From Halorubrum cibi (GTDB lineage Archaea > Halobacteriota > Halobacteria > Halobacteriales > Haloferacaceae), in assembly GCF_900182635.1 (NCBI RefSeq), contig NZ_FXTD01000011.1, positions 1 to 64,000 of the forward strand: DNA of 64,000 bases, read 5' to 3'. Made by a program: the position numbers and the translations under genes. This document shows, in pieces, positions 16,907-24,733 of this stretch. The notes beneath the pieces are model-generated. The model ran no database searches and was not told the DNA's origin. It saw nothing but the letters and a program-made list of their open reading frames with translations. Within the stretch, counting starts at the first letter, position 1. Each line of letters opens with the position of its first letter.

Positions 16907-19372
16907 TCAGCCGCCCGCTGCGACGCGCTCGCCGCCGGAGATCGCGGAGCCGGGGACGGTCACCGTCCGGTTCCCGACCGCGGATCCGGCGGCGGTTTCC
17001 TCGGGTCCTCCCTCGACGTCCACCGCGTACTCGCCGGGGTGAGCGACGACGACGGCGTAGCTCCCCTTCGCATCCGTCGTCGTCCGACGCTCGTAGGCGA
17101 ACGACGCCCCGGGGACCGTGACGTTCGTCTCGACCGTCACGGTCGCGTTCGGCGCGGCCTGCCCGGCGACCGTCGCGCCGCCCACGGGACGGAACACCGC
17201 GATCGCGTCCTCCTCGGTGACGTACGCCAGCCGGAACCGACCGGAGCCGTTCGCCGCCGGGGTGGCGCTACCCCACGCCTCGTACAGCTGGGCGTACCCG
17301 GAGTCGGGGGGCGGGTCGGCCGCCTCGATCTCGTGTATCGCCACGTACCCCGCCCGCCCTTGGAACCGGTCCGCGTGTGTATCGGGGTTCGGATCGCGGA
17401 TGAGCGGCTCGTAGTTGCGCTGGGCGTAGCCGTAGGTGTTCGATTCGCCGTTGACGCCGTAGTTGAACATGCGGCTGCGGCCCCACTCGGTCAGGACGTA
17501 GTCCGGACCCTCGGTCGCGTTCGCGTCGGCGTCGATCCACTCGATCGCCTCGACCTCCGCGTCGGTCGCCGCGACGTTGTCCATCACCGCCGGCACCATG
17601 AACAGGCTCAGGCTCGCGACCAACAGCACGGTCGCCGCGGCGTAGCCGACGTCGCGCCCCGAGACGCCGTCGGGTCGGAGGTCGAGTCGAACTCGATCCG
17701 CGCGATCGCCGAAGGGGGTCGGTCGCTCCGCGAGGTCGATGACCGACAGCAGGTACACGAGACCGACGCCGGAGAGCACCGCGACCACGCCCGTGGCCTC
17801 GCCCGCGAAGCGGATCTGGACGAGCCCGAAGGTGACGAGCGTCGACGCGTAGCCGACGACCACCAGCCACCGGGGCTCGTGATCGCGCACGCAGCGCGCG
17901 CCGACCCACGCGAGGACGGGTAACGCCACGAACAGGAACCAGCCGAAGTGGTCGATCGGTCCGAAGATCACGCCGTAGTCGGCGGCGAAGAGGCTCCGCG
18001 TCTCGGCTATCCCCTCCCGTCCCAGAAGCGATCCGACCGTCCGCTCGGCCAGTCGGTCGGCCACGTCGGGGCGGAACCGGTTCAACCCGAACCAGATCGG
18101 GGGGACGCTCAGCGCCGAGACGACGAGGTGGATCACCGGATGTGCGTCGAGACGGCCGAGCACGGCCGCGGCGACCGCGACCAGCGCCACGCCGACCGCG
18201 ACCAGAAGCGGCGCGTACACCGCGACCGGCTCCTGCCACCCCGCGCTCGTGTGAAGGCGGTGGGCGAGCAGGAAGCCAAGCCCGAGCGCGCTCACGACGG
18301 GCGTGGCGGCAACGAGCGGATTCCACCCGGCGCGCATGTCCGAGGCCGCTCGCAGCGTCGCGTACACGGCGAGTCCGACGAGGAGGATGGGCGATCCGTT
18401 CCAAGAGTGCGCCATCGCGGCGAAGACGACGGCGAGCCCGGCCACCACCAGCCACGTGGCCGGCGACGTGAGGTGACCGAGCCGCGCGTCCGGATCGCGC
18501 GTCTCGTGATCGCGTGCGAGCCAGGTCACGCCGACGATGGAGAGCGTGAGCCAGACGTAGTCGATCGCGTGATGATCGAAGAAGCCGATCCCGGAATAGA
18601 GCGCGTGCCCGGGAAGCAGCGCCAGGACCACGACCGAAGCCACCGCGATACGCTCGTCGTTCGTCGTCCAGACCGCGATCAGGAAGACGCCGAACCCGAC
18701 GACGAGAGCGGCGACGACGGGGATCCAGGCCACGATCGCCGCGGCGTCTTCCACCCCGCCGCCGAGAAGCTCCGTCGTCCACCAACCGAGGGTGTACGCG
18801 AGCGGCTCGCTGTTGACGCGTCCGCCGAGCACGCCGCCGATGGTCTCGAACGCGAACCGGTCGGGGCTCGCCTCGGCCAGCCGCTCGACCCAGTAGAGGT
18901 AGTGGTACGGGTCGTTGCCCGGCAGCACGACGCGACCGTCACGGAACACGCTCCCGATCGTCGCGATCCGGAACGCGAACAGGAAGAGAAACGCCGCGAG
19001 AAGGCCGCCGAGCAGGTCGCGATGGAGCGCCTCCCGCCATCCACGGACCGCTCCGCCGACCCATCCGTCCTCCCCGGCCGCCCCGCCAAACGCGCTCGAG
19101 ATGCCGCCCGATCCGTCCGCGTCTCGACTCGCGTCCGCTGGTTCTCCCTCCAGCGCGGCCCGAACCGCCTCGGGGTCCGCAACCCGGTACTCGTCGCCCT
19201 CGCGCTCGACGATCTCTCGCGAGACCAACTCGCCGAAGGTGCCGGAGTCGATGTCGACGTCGTCGAACTCCCACGGGCCGGAGTCGTCCGCCGCGAGGAC
19301 CGATTCGAGCGCCGACTCGACCGCCGGTCGCTCCTCGAGGAGCTCCCGCGTCGCCGCGTGCGGGTCCGCCAT
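16907..19372 (-). CDS. STT3/AglB-like oligosaccharyltransferase, divergent
   Basis: 821 residues. A soluble winged-helix-like N-terminus (about 1-80: GTFGELVSREIVEREGDEYR) precedes about 12 membrane helices from residue 118. GNDPYHY at 152-158 and FFDHHAID at 264-271 are the metal-binding acidic motifs of STT3 enzymes. The expected WWDYG acceptor motif is absent; at the matching place (about 622-636) it reads TEWGRSRMFNYGVNG. The C-terminus is a small transthyretin/Ig-like domain (TVTVETNVTVPGASFAYERR). Main haloarchaeal AglB proteins are longer. This could be a paralogue with a different acceptor, or a GT-C enzyme of another glycan pathway. Neighbouring sugar transferase supports a glycan role. 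Confidence 0.75.
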   Translation of the reverse strand: MADPHAATRELLEERPAVESALESVLAADDSGPWEFDDVDIDSGTFGELVSREIVEREGDEYRVADPEAVRAALEGEPADASRDADGSGGISSAFGGAAGEDGWVGGAVRGWREALHRDLLGGLLAAFLFLFAFRIATIGSVFRDGRVVLPGNDPYHYLYWVERLAEASPDRFAFETIGGVLGGRVNSEPLAYTLGWWTTELLGGGVEDAAAIVAWIPVVAALVVGFGVFLIAVWTTNDERIAVASVVVLALLPGHALYSGIGFFDHHAIDYVWLTLSIVGVTWLARDHETRDPDARLGHLTSPATWLVVAGLAVVFAAMAHSWNGSPILLVGLAVYATLRAASDMRAGWNPLVAATPVVSALGLGFLLAHRLHTSAGWQEPVAVYAPLLVAVGVALVAVAAAVLGRLDAHPVIHLVVSALSVPPIWFGLNRFRPDVADRLAERTVGSLLGREGIAETRSLFAADYGVIFGPIDHFGWFLFVALPVLAWVGARCVRDHEPRWLVVVGYASTLVTFGLVQIRFAGEATGVVAVLSGVGLVYLLSVIDLAERPTPFGDRADRVRLDLRPDGVSGRDVGYAAATVLLVASLSLFMVPAVMDNVAATDAEVEAIEWIDADANATEGPDYVLTEWGRSRMFNYGVNGESNTYGYAQRNYEPLIRDPNPDTHADRFQGRAGYVAIHEIEAADPPPDSGYAQLYEAWGSATPAANGSGRFRLAYVTEEDAIAVFRPVGGATVAGQAAPNATVTVETNVTVPGASFAYERRTTTDAKGSYAVVVAHPGEYAVDVEGGPEETAAGSAVGNRTVTVPGSAISGGERVAAGG

Positions 19373-19498
19373 TACCCGACCCTGTGCGGGCGACCGGGTA
19401 AAACCCTCCGTTGTCCCGTCCCGTCGGCGCGTTCTCCACTCGCGGCCCGCGCCGCGGGACCGGACGTTTTAGGTCCGGCGCGTCGCCATCGGGCGTAC

Positions 19499-19945
19499 AT
19501 GGCTCGGATCCGGCTGCCGCTGATCCCACGGGGCGTCCGCTGGGTGGCGGTCGCGCTCGTCGCGCTCGTCATCCTCCTCTACTCCGTCGTGCCCGCGCCC
19601 GGCAGCGGCACGTTCCGAACCGGCCCGTTCGGCCTGCTCGGGTACTCCACCTGGCTCCACCTGCTCGCGTACGGCGGCCTCGCTGCGGCGCTCGCGTATA
19701 CGCTCCACGACTCCCCGCGGCCGGACTGGCAGGTGCTCGCGCTCGTCTTCTGTGCGGTCGCCGCTTACGGGATCGGGATCGAGCTGCTCCAGTCGACGCT
19801 CACCGCCCGCACCGCGGCCTACGACGACGTCCTCACCAACGCCTCCGGCGCGGGCCTCGCGGTCATCGGCTGGCGGATCGCGACCCGCTACGTGCGCTTC
19901 TATCGCGCCCGCCGCGTCGCGGACCTTCAGGTTCCCGTCGAGTAG
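19499..19945 (+). CDS. VanZ-like membrane protein
   Basis: 148 residues with about four membrane helices: 14-28, 48-62, 75-92 and 115-125. SVVPAPGSGTF in the first loop, YSTWLHLLAYGGLAAALAY and GIELLQSTLTARTAAYDDVLTNASGAGLA are typical of VanZ family proteins (the ExLLQ...R...DDxxxNxxG pattern). The role is unknown; bacterial VanZ gives teicoplanin resistance, but archaeal members occur in cells without peptidoglycan. Divergent from the STT3 gene, with a TATA-like GTTTTAGG about 28 bases before the start. Confidence 0.8.
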   Translation: MARIRLPLIPRGVRWVAVALVALVILLYSVVPAPGSGTFRTGPFGLLGYSTWLHLLAYGGLAAALAYTLHDSPRPDWQVLALVFCAVAAYGIGIELLQSTLTARTAAYDDVLTNASGAGLAVIGWRIATRYVRFYRARRVADLQVPVE

Positions 19946-20031
19946 GTAGAGAGTTATCAGATCTAACGGGTAGACGATCCACGAAACGATTTAGCGACAG
20001 TTCTTTCAGTACCACGTACGTACCACGGAGC

Positions 20032-20301
20032 ATGAGCACGGAAACAGATTCCAACGGCGACATGGTCAAATTGAACGTCAAAGTCCCGAAGCGGCTTTTA
20101 GAGGAGATCGACGAACTGGCCGAGGAACTGGAGTACACCAACCGGTCGGAGTTCGTTCGTGAGGTACTGCGCGACACCACGGAACCGATCCTGACGCCGG
20201 GAGCACGGGAGGGCGTCTCCGAGGGCTACGCGGACGTCGCGGCGGGACGGACGATGTCCACTGACGAGGCCCGGGAACGCCTCGGTATCGACACGAACTG
20301 A
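20032..20301 (+). CDS. ribbon-helix-helix antitoxin
   Basis: 89 residues. The ribbon-helix-helix lies at residues 11-50: VKLNVKVPKRLLEEIDELAE then YTNRSEFVREVLRD. The C-terminal half (GVSEGYADVAAGRTMSTDEAR) is the usual toxin-binding segment of RelB/ParD-like proteins. It is followed after 10 bases by a RelE-type toxin and should repress the pair's promoter. Confidence 0.85.
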   Translation: MSTETDSNGDMVKLNVKVPKRLLEEIDELAEELEYTNRSEFVREVLRDTTEPILTPGAREGVSEGYADVAAGRTMSTDEARERLGIDTN

Positions 20302-20311
20302 GGGCCGAACG

Positions 20312-20611
20312 GTGGCTCACGAGGTCGTCCTGACCGAAACGTTGGTCGAAACGCTGGAGCAGTTCGAAACGAAGGACGCGAAGCGGATCATCAACAAACT
20401 GGAGGACATCGATGAGTTCCCCGATCACTTTCTCGATCGACTCAAGAACCATCCCGGCTACAAGCTTCGAGTCGGAGACTTTCGCGTGCTGATCGACTGG
20501 GACAAAGACGACGAGGTACTCTACGCCATCGACGCCTTCGAGCGAAAAAAGGAGTACCGAGAACTCGGGAAGTTCCGTGAGGTGTGGGGATCGTGGCGTG
20601 ATAACGAGTAG
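20312..20611 (+). CDS. RelE/ParE-superfamily toxin
   Basis: 99 residues, GTG start. AHEVVLTETLVETLEQFETKD, then PGYKLRVGDFRVLIDWDKDDEVLYAIDAFERKKEY, the standard RelE fold with basic strand (LRVGDFRV) and C-terminal RKKEY. Family members cleave mRNA on the ribosome or inhibit gyrase. It is the second gene of an antitoxin-first module. The RKKxY ending favours the RelE (mRNase) side. Confidence 0.83.
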   Translation: MAHEVVLTETLVETLEQFETKDAKRIINKLEDIDEFPDHFLDRLKNHPGYKLRVGDFRVLIDWDKDDEVLYAIDAFERKKEYRELGKFREVWGSWRDNE

Positions 20612-20816
20612 CTCCGGCCACGGAAGCGGTGAACAGCACGAGTACGTTGGTGTCGAGAACGGCCTTCATTCGTCGCCGTCACGCGCGTCGTGAACTCGTC
20701 ACAACGTCACACGAATTCGACCGAGCACCGCCGCTGGTCGGTGTAGCGTCGCGATAAAGAAATCCCGCGAAGGTGACCGGCGCGGGGCCGGTAATTAGCT
20801 TGACGGAGTGGCTGCC
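20612..20816. other. 205-base gap with a PIN-domain stub
   Basis: On the minus strand, 20634-20669 encodes MKAVLDTNVLV, the start of a PIN-domain toxin, after which homology stops. Just upstream a frame ends VHDARDGDE with its TGA overlapping the ATG, as an antitoxin gene would, but it is blocked by a stop a few codons earlier. The rest shows no gene; the S-layer gene ends at 20817 coming the other way. Confidence 0.5.
20634..20669 (-). pseudogene. PIN-domain toxin N-terminal stub
   Basis: Eleven to twelve codons, MKAVLDTNVLV, match the first strand and catalytic aspartate of PIN toxins. The following residues (FTASVAGATRYHATI) are not PIN-like and run antisense into the RelE gene. A remnant left when the RHH-RelE module or a deletion replaced the rest. 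Confidence 0.5.
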
Positions 20817-23804
20817 TTAGTCGCGACGGCGCGTCGCGAGCAGGGCAGCGGCGATGAGCGCCACGAGGGCGACGAGCGCGCCGAAGCCGGGCGTGCTGTC
20901 GTCCGTGGAGTCATCCGTGGAATCGTCGCTAGACGAGTCATCCGTGGAATCGTCGCTGGACGAGTCATCCGTGGAGTCATCGCTGGACGAGTCATCCGTG
21001 GAATCGTCGCTGGACGAGTCATCCGTGGAGTCATCGCTGGACGAGTCATCCGTGGAGTCGTCCGCACTGCCGTCGTCGGACGGAGCCTCGACGGTCAGCG
21101 TGGCCGTCTGGCTGTCGTCGTTGGTGAAGACACCGTGGTCGTAGTCGCCGGCATCGAGACCGGAGGTGTCGATGTCGGTGAACTCGACCGTGGTGCTCTC
21201 GCCGCCACCGAGCTGGACGTCCTGCTCGGCGACCGCGTTACCGCCGACGCGGAACTCGACCGTCTGCGTGGCCGAGGCCTCGCCGGTGTTCTCGACCATC
21301 GCGGAGACGGAGATGACGTCACCCTGCGTGACGGTCACGTCCTGCGGGTCGAGACCGGAGACCGCGAAGTTCGCGGGCTCCTCGGGCGCTTCGACGACCG
21401 TGCCGTCGACCTCAACGTCGTCGTTGAAGGTGGGCTGCGAGACGGTCAGCGTGTACTCGTCGCCGACGTTCTGCTCGCTGAAGTCGTACGTCGTGGACCA
21501 CGTGCCGTCAGCGGACACGTTGACCTCGTCGTTCGTCTTCACGAACGAGGGCTGCGTACCGGTCTCGGAGCGGGCGCGGACGGTGAACTCCGTACCGGGA
21601 GCCACGTTCGTCGTGCCCGTCACTTCCGCGGACTCGGTCGCGGTGAGGTTGTACGGGTCAGCGTCGAAGGAGGCCTCTGCCTCGTTGATGCTGACTTCCT
21701 GGGACACCGTGTTGTAGTAGTTGTCTTCGAACTCGGTGTTCGTGTCGATGTCATCGCCGGGGTTCAGGAGCCGCTCGTCCTGAACCGTGAACTCGACATC
21801 GTACGTGTAGTCCTCAGTGTCGTCGAGGCTGGCGCCACCGACACCAGCGAGACCGCTCGTGTCAGCGACGACGTAGTACTCGTCGTTCGCCTCGTCGACG
21901 ATGATGTCGTCAACGTTCGAGCCGTTGAGCCGGAACGTATCGCGATCCGCGTTCGGACCCGCGCTGCTGCGAGTCTCATACAGGCGGAACTCGATCGCAT
22001 TGTCGTTGTTGCTGAAGTCGTTGGAGGTGAACTGACCGTTGTTCAGATCCTCGACCAGCTCATTGAGCTGCTGGACCTCCTCGTCGGAGTTAGCGTTGCC
22101 CGACTGACCAGCGTAATCGAACAGACCGCCGAGACCGCTCGCACTGACCTGGATGACGGCCGTGTCACCGTGGGCGATCGTGCTCGTCTGCGTGAGCTCG
22201 TTCGCCTCGACGGCGCTGGTGATCTCGTCGAGTTGCTCGTCGTCGTCAGCACCCGTGATGTCGTCAGCGTTGCTGTCGGATGCCGTCCAGACCTGGACGC
22301 CCTCCGTCGAGCGCTCCTCGATGAAGAGCGTGGCAACGTCGTCGGAGTTGTCGAGCGTGTTGCTCGCGCTACCCGTGCCCGACGAGATGTCGTAGTCGCC
22401 GGTTGCGAGGATCTCGTCGAGATCCTGCGAATTGGGTCCTTCCTCGACCTCGATGTCGTCGTCATCGTCGTCCGTGTCGACGACCTCGACGACGTTGTCC
22501 GCACCGCCGCTGAAGGAGTTGTCCCCAGCGGTGTACGTGTTGAACCGCAGCGTGATCTCGTCGTCATCACCGAAGTCGGTGATGCTGACGTTGGCCTGGT
22601 AGCCGAAGTCGTCCTCGTTACCGATGACGACCGTACCCTCACTCGAAACACCGTCACTGGTCACGGTGAATTCGACGTTGTCACCCTGCTGGGTGGTGAG
22701 GCTGGATTCCTCGATGTTGATTTCGCCGTCACCGGCGTCCTCGACGGTGATCGAGGCGGTGTCCTCGGCCGTCGAGTCAGTCACGTCGAACGTGAACTCG
22801 TACTCGCCGGCGTCAATGTCGGTGAAGTTCGCGTCGATTTCGCCGTCACTGACAGTGCCGAGCGAGATCGTTTCATCGTCTTCATCAACGTTGGTGACGG
22901 TGGTACCAGCGTTGGTGAAGATCTGCTCAAGATCCTCCTCATCCAGACCGTCCGCAGAGACTGTAACCGGGTAGCTGCTACGGAGATCAGACTGGAGATC
23001 GACCGCTGTGGTTGCGTCTTCACCGGTGTCGGAAGCGGTGTCATCGTTCCACTCGGCGGAGATATCTTGGACGGAGAGGACGAATGTGTCACTCGAACTG
23101 CCACCAGAGCTAGGTCCGGCAATATAGTAATCTCCTTCAGAACGGTCCTCAGTACTGAAGAAGATCACGCCATCACTGGTAGACGTGGTTCGAACGCGTG
23201 GGCGCGTGGTTTCATCATCAATCCGCTCATACAGGACGTATTCGGTATCGGCGTCCAGATTACTTACCGCGACCTCTTGACCCTGGAAGACAGATCCAGT
23301 GCCGCCGTGAAGGGCACCGGGTGAGCTACTCGGGTCCGTGAAGACCACGTTGGCCACGCCACCGCTATCGGAATCGAGAGCGGCGCCCTCTACGTCATCT
23401 ACACTGTCACCGTCTTCATAATTGCTGAGTGCGCTGGATTCGCTCTCATTGAACAGATGAGCGGTGTGGACACCGGGGAATCCATCAGTATCATCGACCT
23501 CAATGTCGACCTCACCGGTACTCGCAGTATTAACAGTCGTGGAACCTGCGAGGATAGTGTCGCCACCATCTTCGTAGGTCAGAACGACCGTTACGTTGTA
23601 GGGTGAGGTACCAGCAAGGTTGGTGATATCTGCCGTTACGCTACCATCATCAATCGCTTGGTCATCAAAAGTAATGGTACTGCTGCTATTGGCGTCCGCA
23701 GCGGCAGGTGCCGCAGCGAAGCCGACAGCAACCATGGAGATGACCATGAGGACACTGAAGAAGACCGCGTTGGCCTTCGTGCGTGTGCTATTGTCGTTTG
23801 TCAT
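20817..23804 (-). CDS. S-layer-like cell-surface glycoprotein with PGF-CTERM anchor
   Basis: 995 residues. An export signal at 1-37 (hydrophobic VFFSVLMVISMVAVGFAAAP, then AAADA) is followed by a very acidic beta-rich body with several Ig-like stretches and multiple N-x-S/T sequons, then a Ser/Asp repeat stalk (DDSTDDSSS, nine-residue period, about 908-965). The end TPGFGALVALVALIAAALLATRRRD is a PGF-CTERM signal: PGF motif, membrane helix, basic tail. Archaeosortase A (gene at 38415) should cleave it and couple the protein to lipid. Layout and size match the main haloarchaeal S-layer glycoprotein, but it could be a paralogue. A long leader and remote TATA box support high, regulated expression. 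Confidence 0.85.
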   Translation of the reverse strand: MTNDNSTRTKANAVFFSVLMVISMVAVGFAAAPAAADANSSSTITFDDQAIDDGSVTADITNLAGTSPYNVTVVLTYEDGGDTILAGSTTVNTASTGEVDIEVDDTDGFPGVHTAHLFNESESSALSNYEDGDSVDDVEGAALDSDSGGVANVVFTDPSSSPGALHGGTGSVFQGQEVAVSNLDADTEYVLYERIDDETTRPRVRTTSTSDGVIFFSTEDRSEGDYYIAGPSSGGSSSDTFVLSVQDISAEWNDDTASDTGEDATTAVDLQSDLRSSYPVTVSADGLDEEDLEQIFTNAGTTVTNVDEDDETISLGTVSDGEIDANFTDIDAGEYEFTFDVTDSTAEDTASITVEDAGDGEINIEESSLTTQQGDNVEFTVTSDGVSSEGTVVIGNEDDFGYQANVSITDFGDDDEITLRFNTYTAGDNSFSGGADNVVEVVDTDDDDDDIEVEEGPNSQDLDEILATGDYDISSGTGSASNTLDNSDDVATLFIEERSTEGVQVWTASDSNADDITGADDDEQLDEITSAVEANELTQTSTIAHGDTAVIQVSASGLGGLFDYAGQSGNANSDEEVQQLNELVEDLNNGQFTSNDFSNNDNAIEFRLYETRSSAGPNADRDTFRLNGSNVDDIIVDEANDEYYVVADTSGLAGVGGASLDDTEDYTYDVEFTVQDERLLNPGDDIDTNTEFEDNYYNTVSQEVSINEAEASFDADPYNLTATESAEVTGTTNVAPGTEFTVRARSETGTQPSFVKTNDEVNVSADGTWSTTYDFSEQNVGDEYTLTVSQPTFNDDVEVDGTVVEAPEEPANFAVSGLDPQDVTVTQGDVISVSAMVENTGEASATQTVEFRVGGNAVAEQDVQLGGGESTTVEFTDIDTSGLDAGDYDHGVFTNDDSQTATLTVEAPSDDGSADDSTDDSSSDDSTDDSSSDDSTDDSSSDDSTDDSSSDDSTDDSSSDDSTDDSTDDSTPGFGALVALVALIAAALLATRRRD
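20908..21062. repeat. 27-bp tandem repeat encoding the Ser/Asp stalk
   Basis: About five copies of a 27-base unit (GACGAGTCATCCGTGGARTC and seven more bases) differing by single bases, each encoding DDSTDDSSS on the minus strand, plus a shorter run. In-frame units allow stalk length change without loss of frame. Confidence 0.85.
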
Positions 23805-23985
23805 TGTTGTTGTGTTTCGTTCCGCATCGCATCAGTAGCTTTGTCCTGACCTTCGAGACGCGCCCGGTCATCGTCACCTACCCTGTCTCGTTGTACAGCC
23901 GGACTCGGTCGGGGATTACTCGTCCACTGACGCATTTCGGATAGGGGTTGCGACCGTTTGTTGTAGGGTTCAGTATAAATGCTTT
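23805..23985 (-). promoter_or_regulatory. putative S-layer gene promoter and long 5' leader
   Basis: On the minus strand ATTTATACTG (23971-23980) is a good TATA box, placing transcription start near 23945-23950 and giving a leader of about 140 bases, unlike the leaderless genes around it. Haloarchaeal S-layer transcripts are known to have long leaders. No other gene is supported between 23805 and 24232; an open frame at 23801-24172 has no coding look. Confidence 0.5.
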
Positions 23986-24232
23986 GTGTGAATTCGTCGT
24001 GGCGTGTGAACGCGTCACAAGGCAGTCTGACAGGGGTCAGACGCTCGTTTTCGGTTTTGAGAACGCTCGTTGCGGCGGGGTTCCGTGAATCGTCGAAATC
24101 CTTCGGCGTGTTCACTCGTGAGACGTATACGCCGGGATATTCGTTTCGAACGACCGCCGAAGCGTAGTCCACAGGATCTCCGTCGGAACGGATCTCGTAG
24201 AGAAGAGCGGACGATCGCCGTCCGGCGTGCGT

Positions 24233-24391
24233 TCAGTACGTCTCTACGTCGACGTCGAGGCGTTCGAAGTCCTCGACGTTTCGCGTGAGAACCGGTTGCT
24301 GGACGAGGTCGTTCTCCAACTCTCTCGTCTTCTCCACGGTGTCTTCATCACCGTTCATCAGGTCGATCGAGAAGGACGTGTCCAAGAGCAC
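24233..24391 (-). pseudogene. VapC-type PIN toxin with a large internal deletion
   Basis: 52 codons: VLLDTSFSIDLMNGDEDTVE is a standard haloarchaeal VapC start, while QPVLTRNVEDFERLDVDVETY is a standard VapC end. Normal members are about 130 residues; around 75 central residues, including the middle acidic residues of the active site, are gone without breaking the frame. The join is close to ELENDLVQQP. Starts at GTG 24391, overlapping nothing but only 1 base from the antitoxin stop. Probably inactive as an RNase, although the antitoxin remains intact. Confidence 0.75.
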
Positions 24392-24392
24392 G

Positions 24393-24629
24393 TTACGCGT
24401 TTTCCATCTCTGCCGTGATCCCTTCCAACTCCGCTTCCCGCCGATCGCGTCGCTCGTCGATGGCGTCGCGGAAGGTGTCGGCCTCCTCGTCGGAGAGAAT
24501 GCCCGCGAGTTCCAGGAGCGAGCGCTCTCCAACGATCCGGAGAACCACGTCCAAGAATGTCTCATCCTCGCGTTTGCGGGCTTCGAGGCGCTCATAAGCG
24601 TCTTCCGAGAGACGGATGCTCTTCGACAT
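24393..24629 (-). CDS. vapB: VapB-type antitoxin (CopG/DUF217-like)
   Basis: 78 residues: MSKSIRLSEDAYERLEARKR begins a ribbon-helix-helix-type domain, then EDETFLDVVLRIVGERSLLELAGILSDEEADTF, the form of haloarchaeal VapB antitoxins paired with PIN toxins. Its C-terminus is rich in D/E/R. The downstream toxin gene is internally deleted. An in-frame start 24 codons earlier (24701) exists, but the family starts at MSKSIRL. Confidence 0.78.
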   Translation of the reverse strand: MSKSIRLSEDAYERLEARKREDETFLDVVLRIVGERSLLELAGILSDEEADTFRDAIDERRDRREAELEGITAEMENA

Positions 24630-24733
24630 ATGTGTACGCTCGTATACAGATTCAAAAAGCTCTTTCTCCGGTGTGGGATCGAACTCGGAATCTGAAGCCA
24701 CTTTCCGGCCCCACGGAGTCGCCCGCCACCGCC

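Noticed and set aside
20900-21065. Regular repeats considered as a CRISPR array
   Set aside because: The 27-base units are directly adjacent with no unique spacers and encode the Ser/Asp stalk in frame.
20808-23324. 838-residue open frame on the plus strand opposite the S-layer-type gene
   Set aside because: It is the antisense shadow of a high-GC, Asp/Val-rich gene; its sequence is compositionally biased with no domain, while the minus strand has a signal peptide, stalk and PGF-CTERM end.
23801-24172. 123-residue open frame in the S-layer leader
   Set aside because: Overlaps the leader and TATA region, lacks codon bias and domain features, and ends inside the start of the S-layer gene.
24655-24710. 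GGGATCGAACTC, which on the minus strand reads like a tRNA T-arm (GAGTTCGATCCC)
   Set aside because: No matching acceptor, D or anticodon stem could be built around it; it is more simply part of a short reading frame before the VapB gene.
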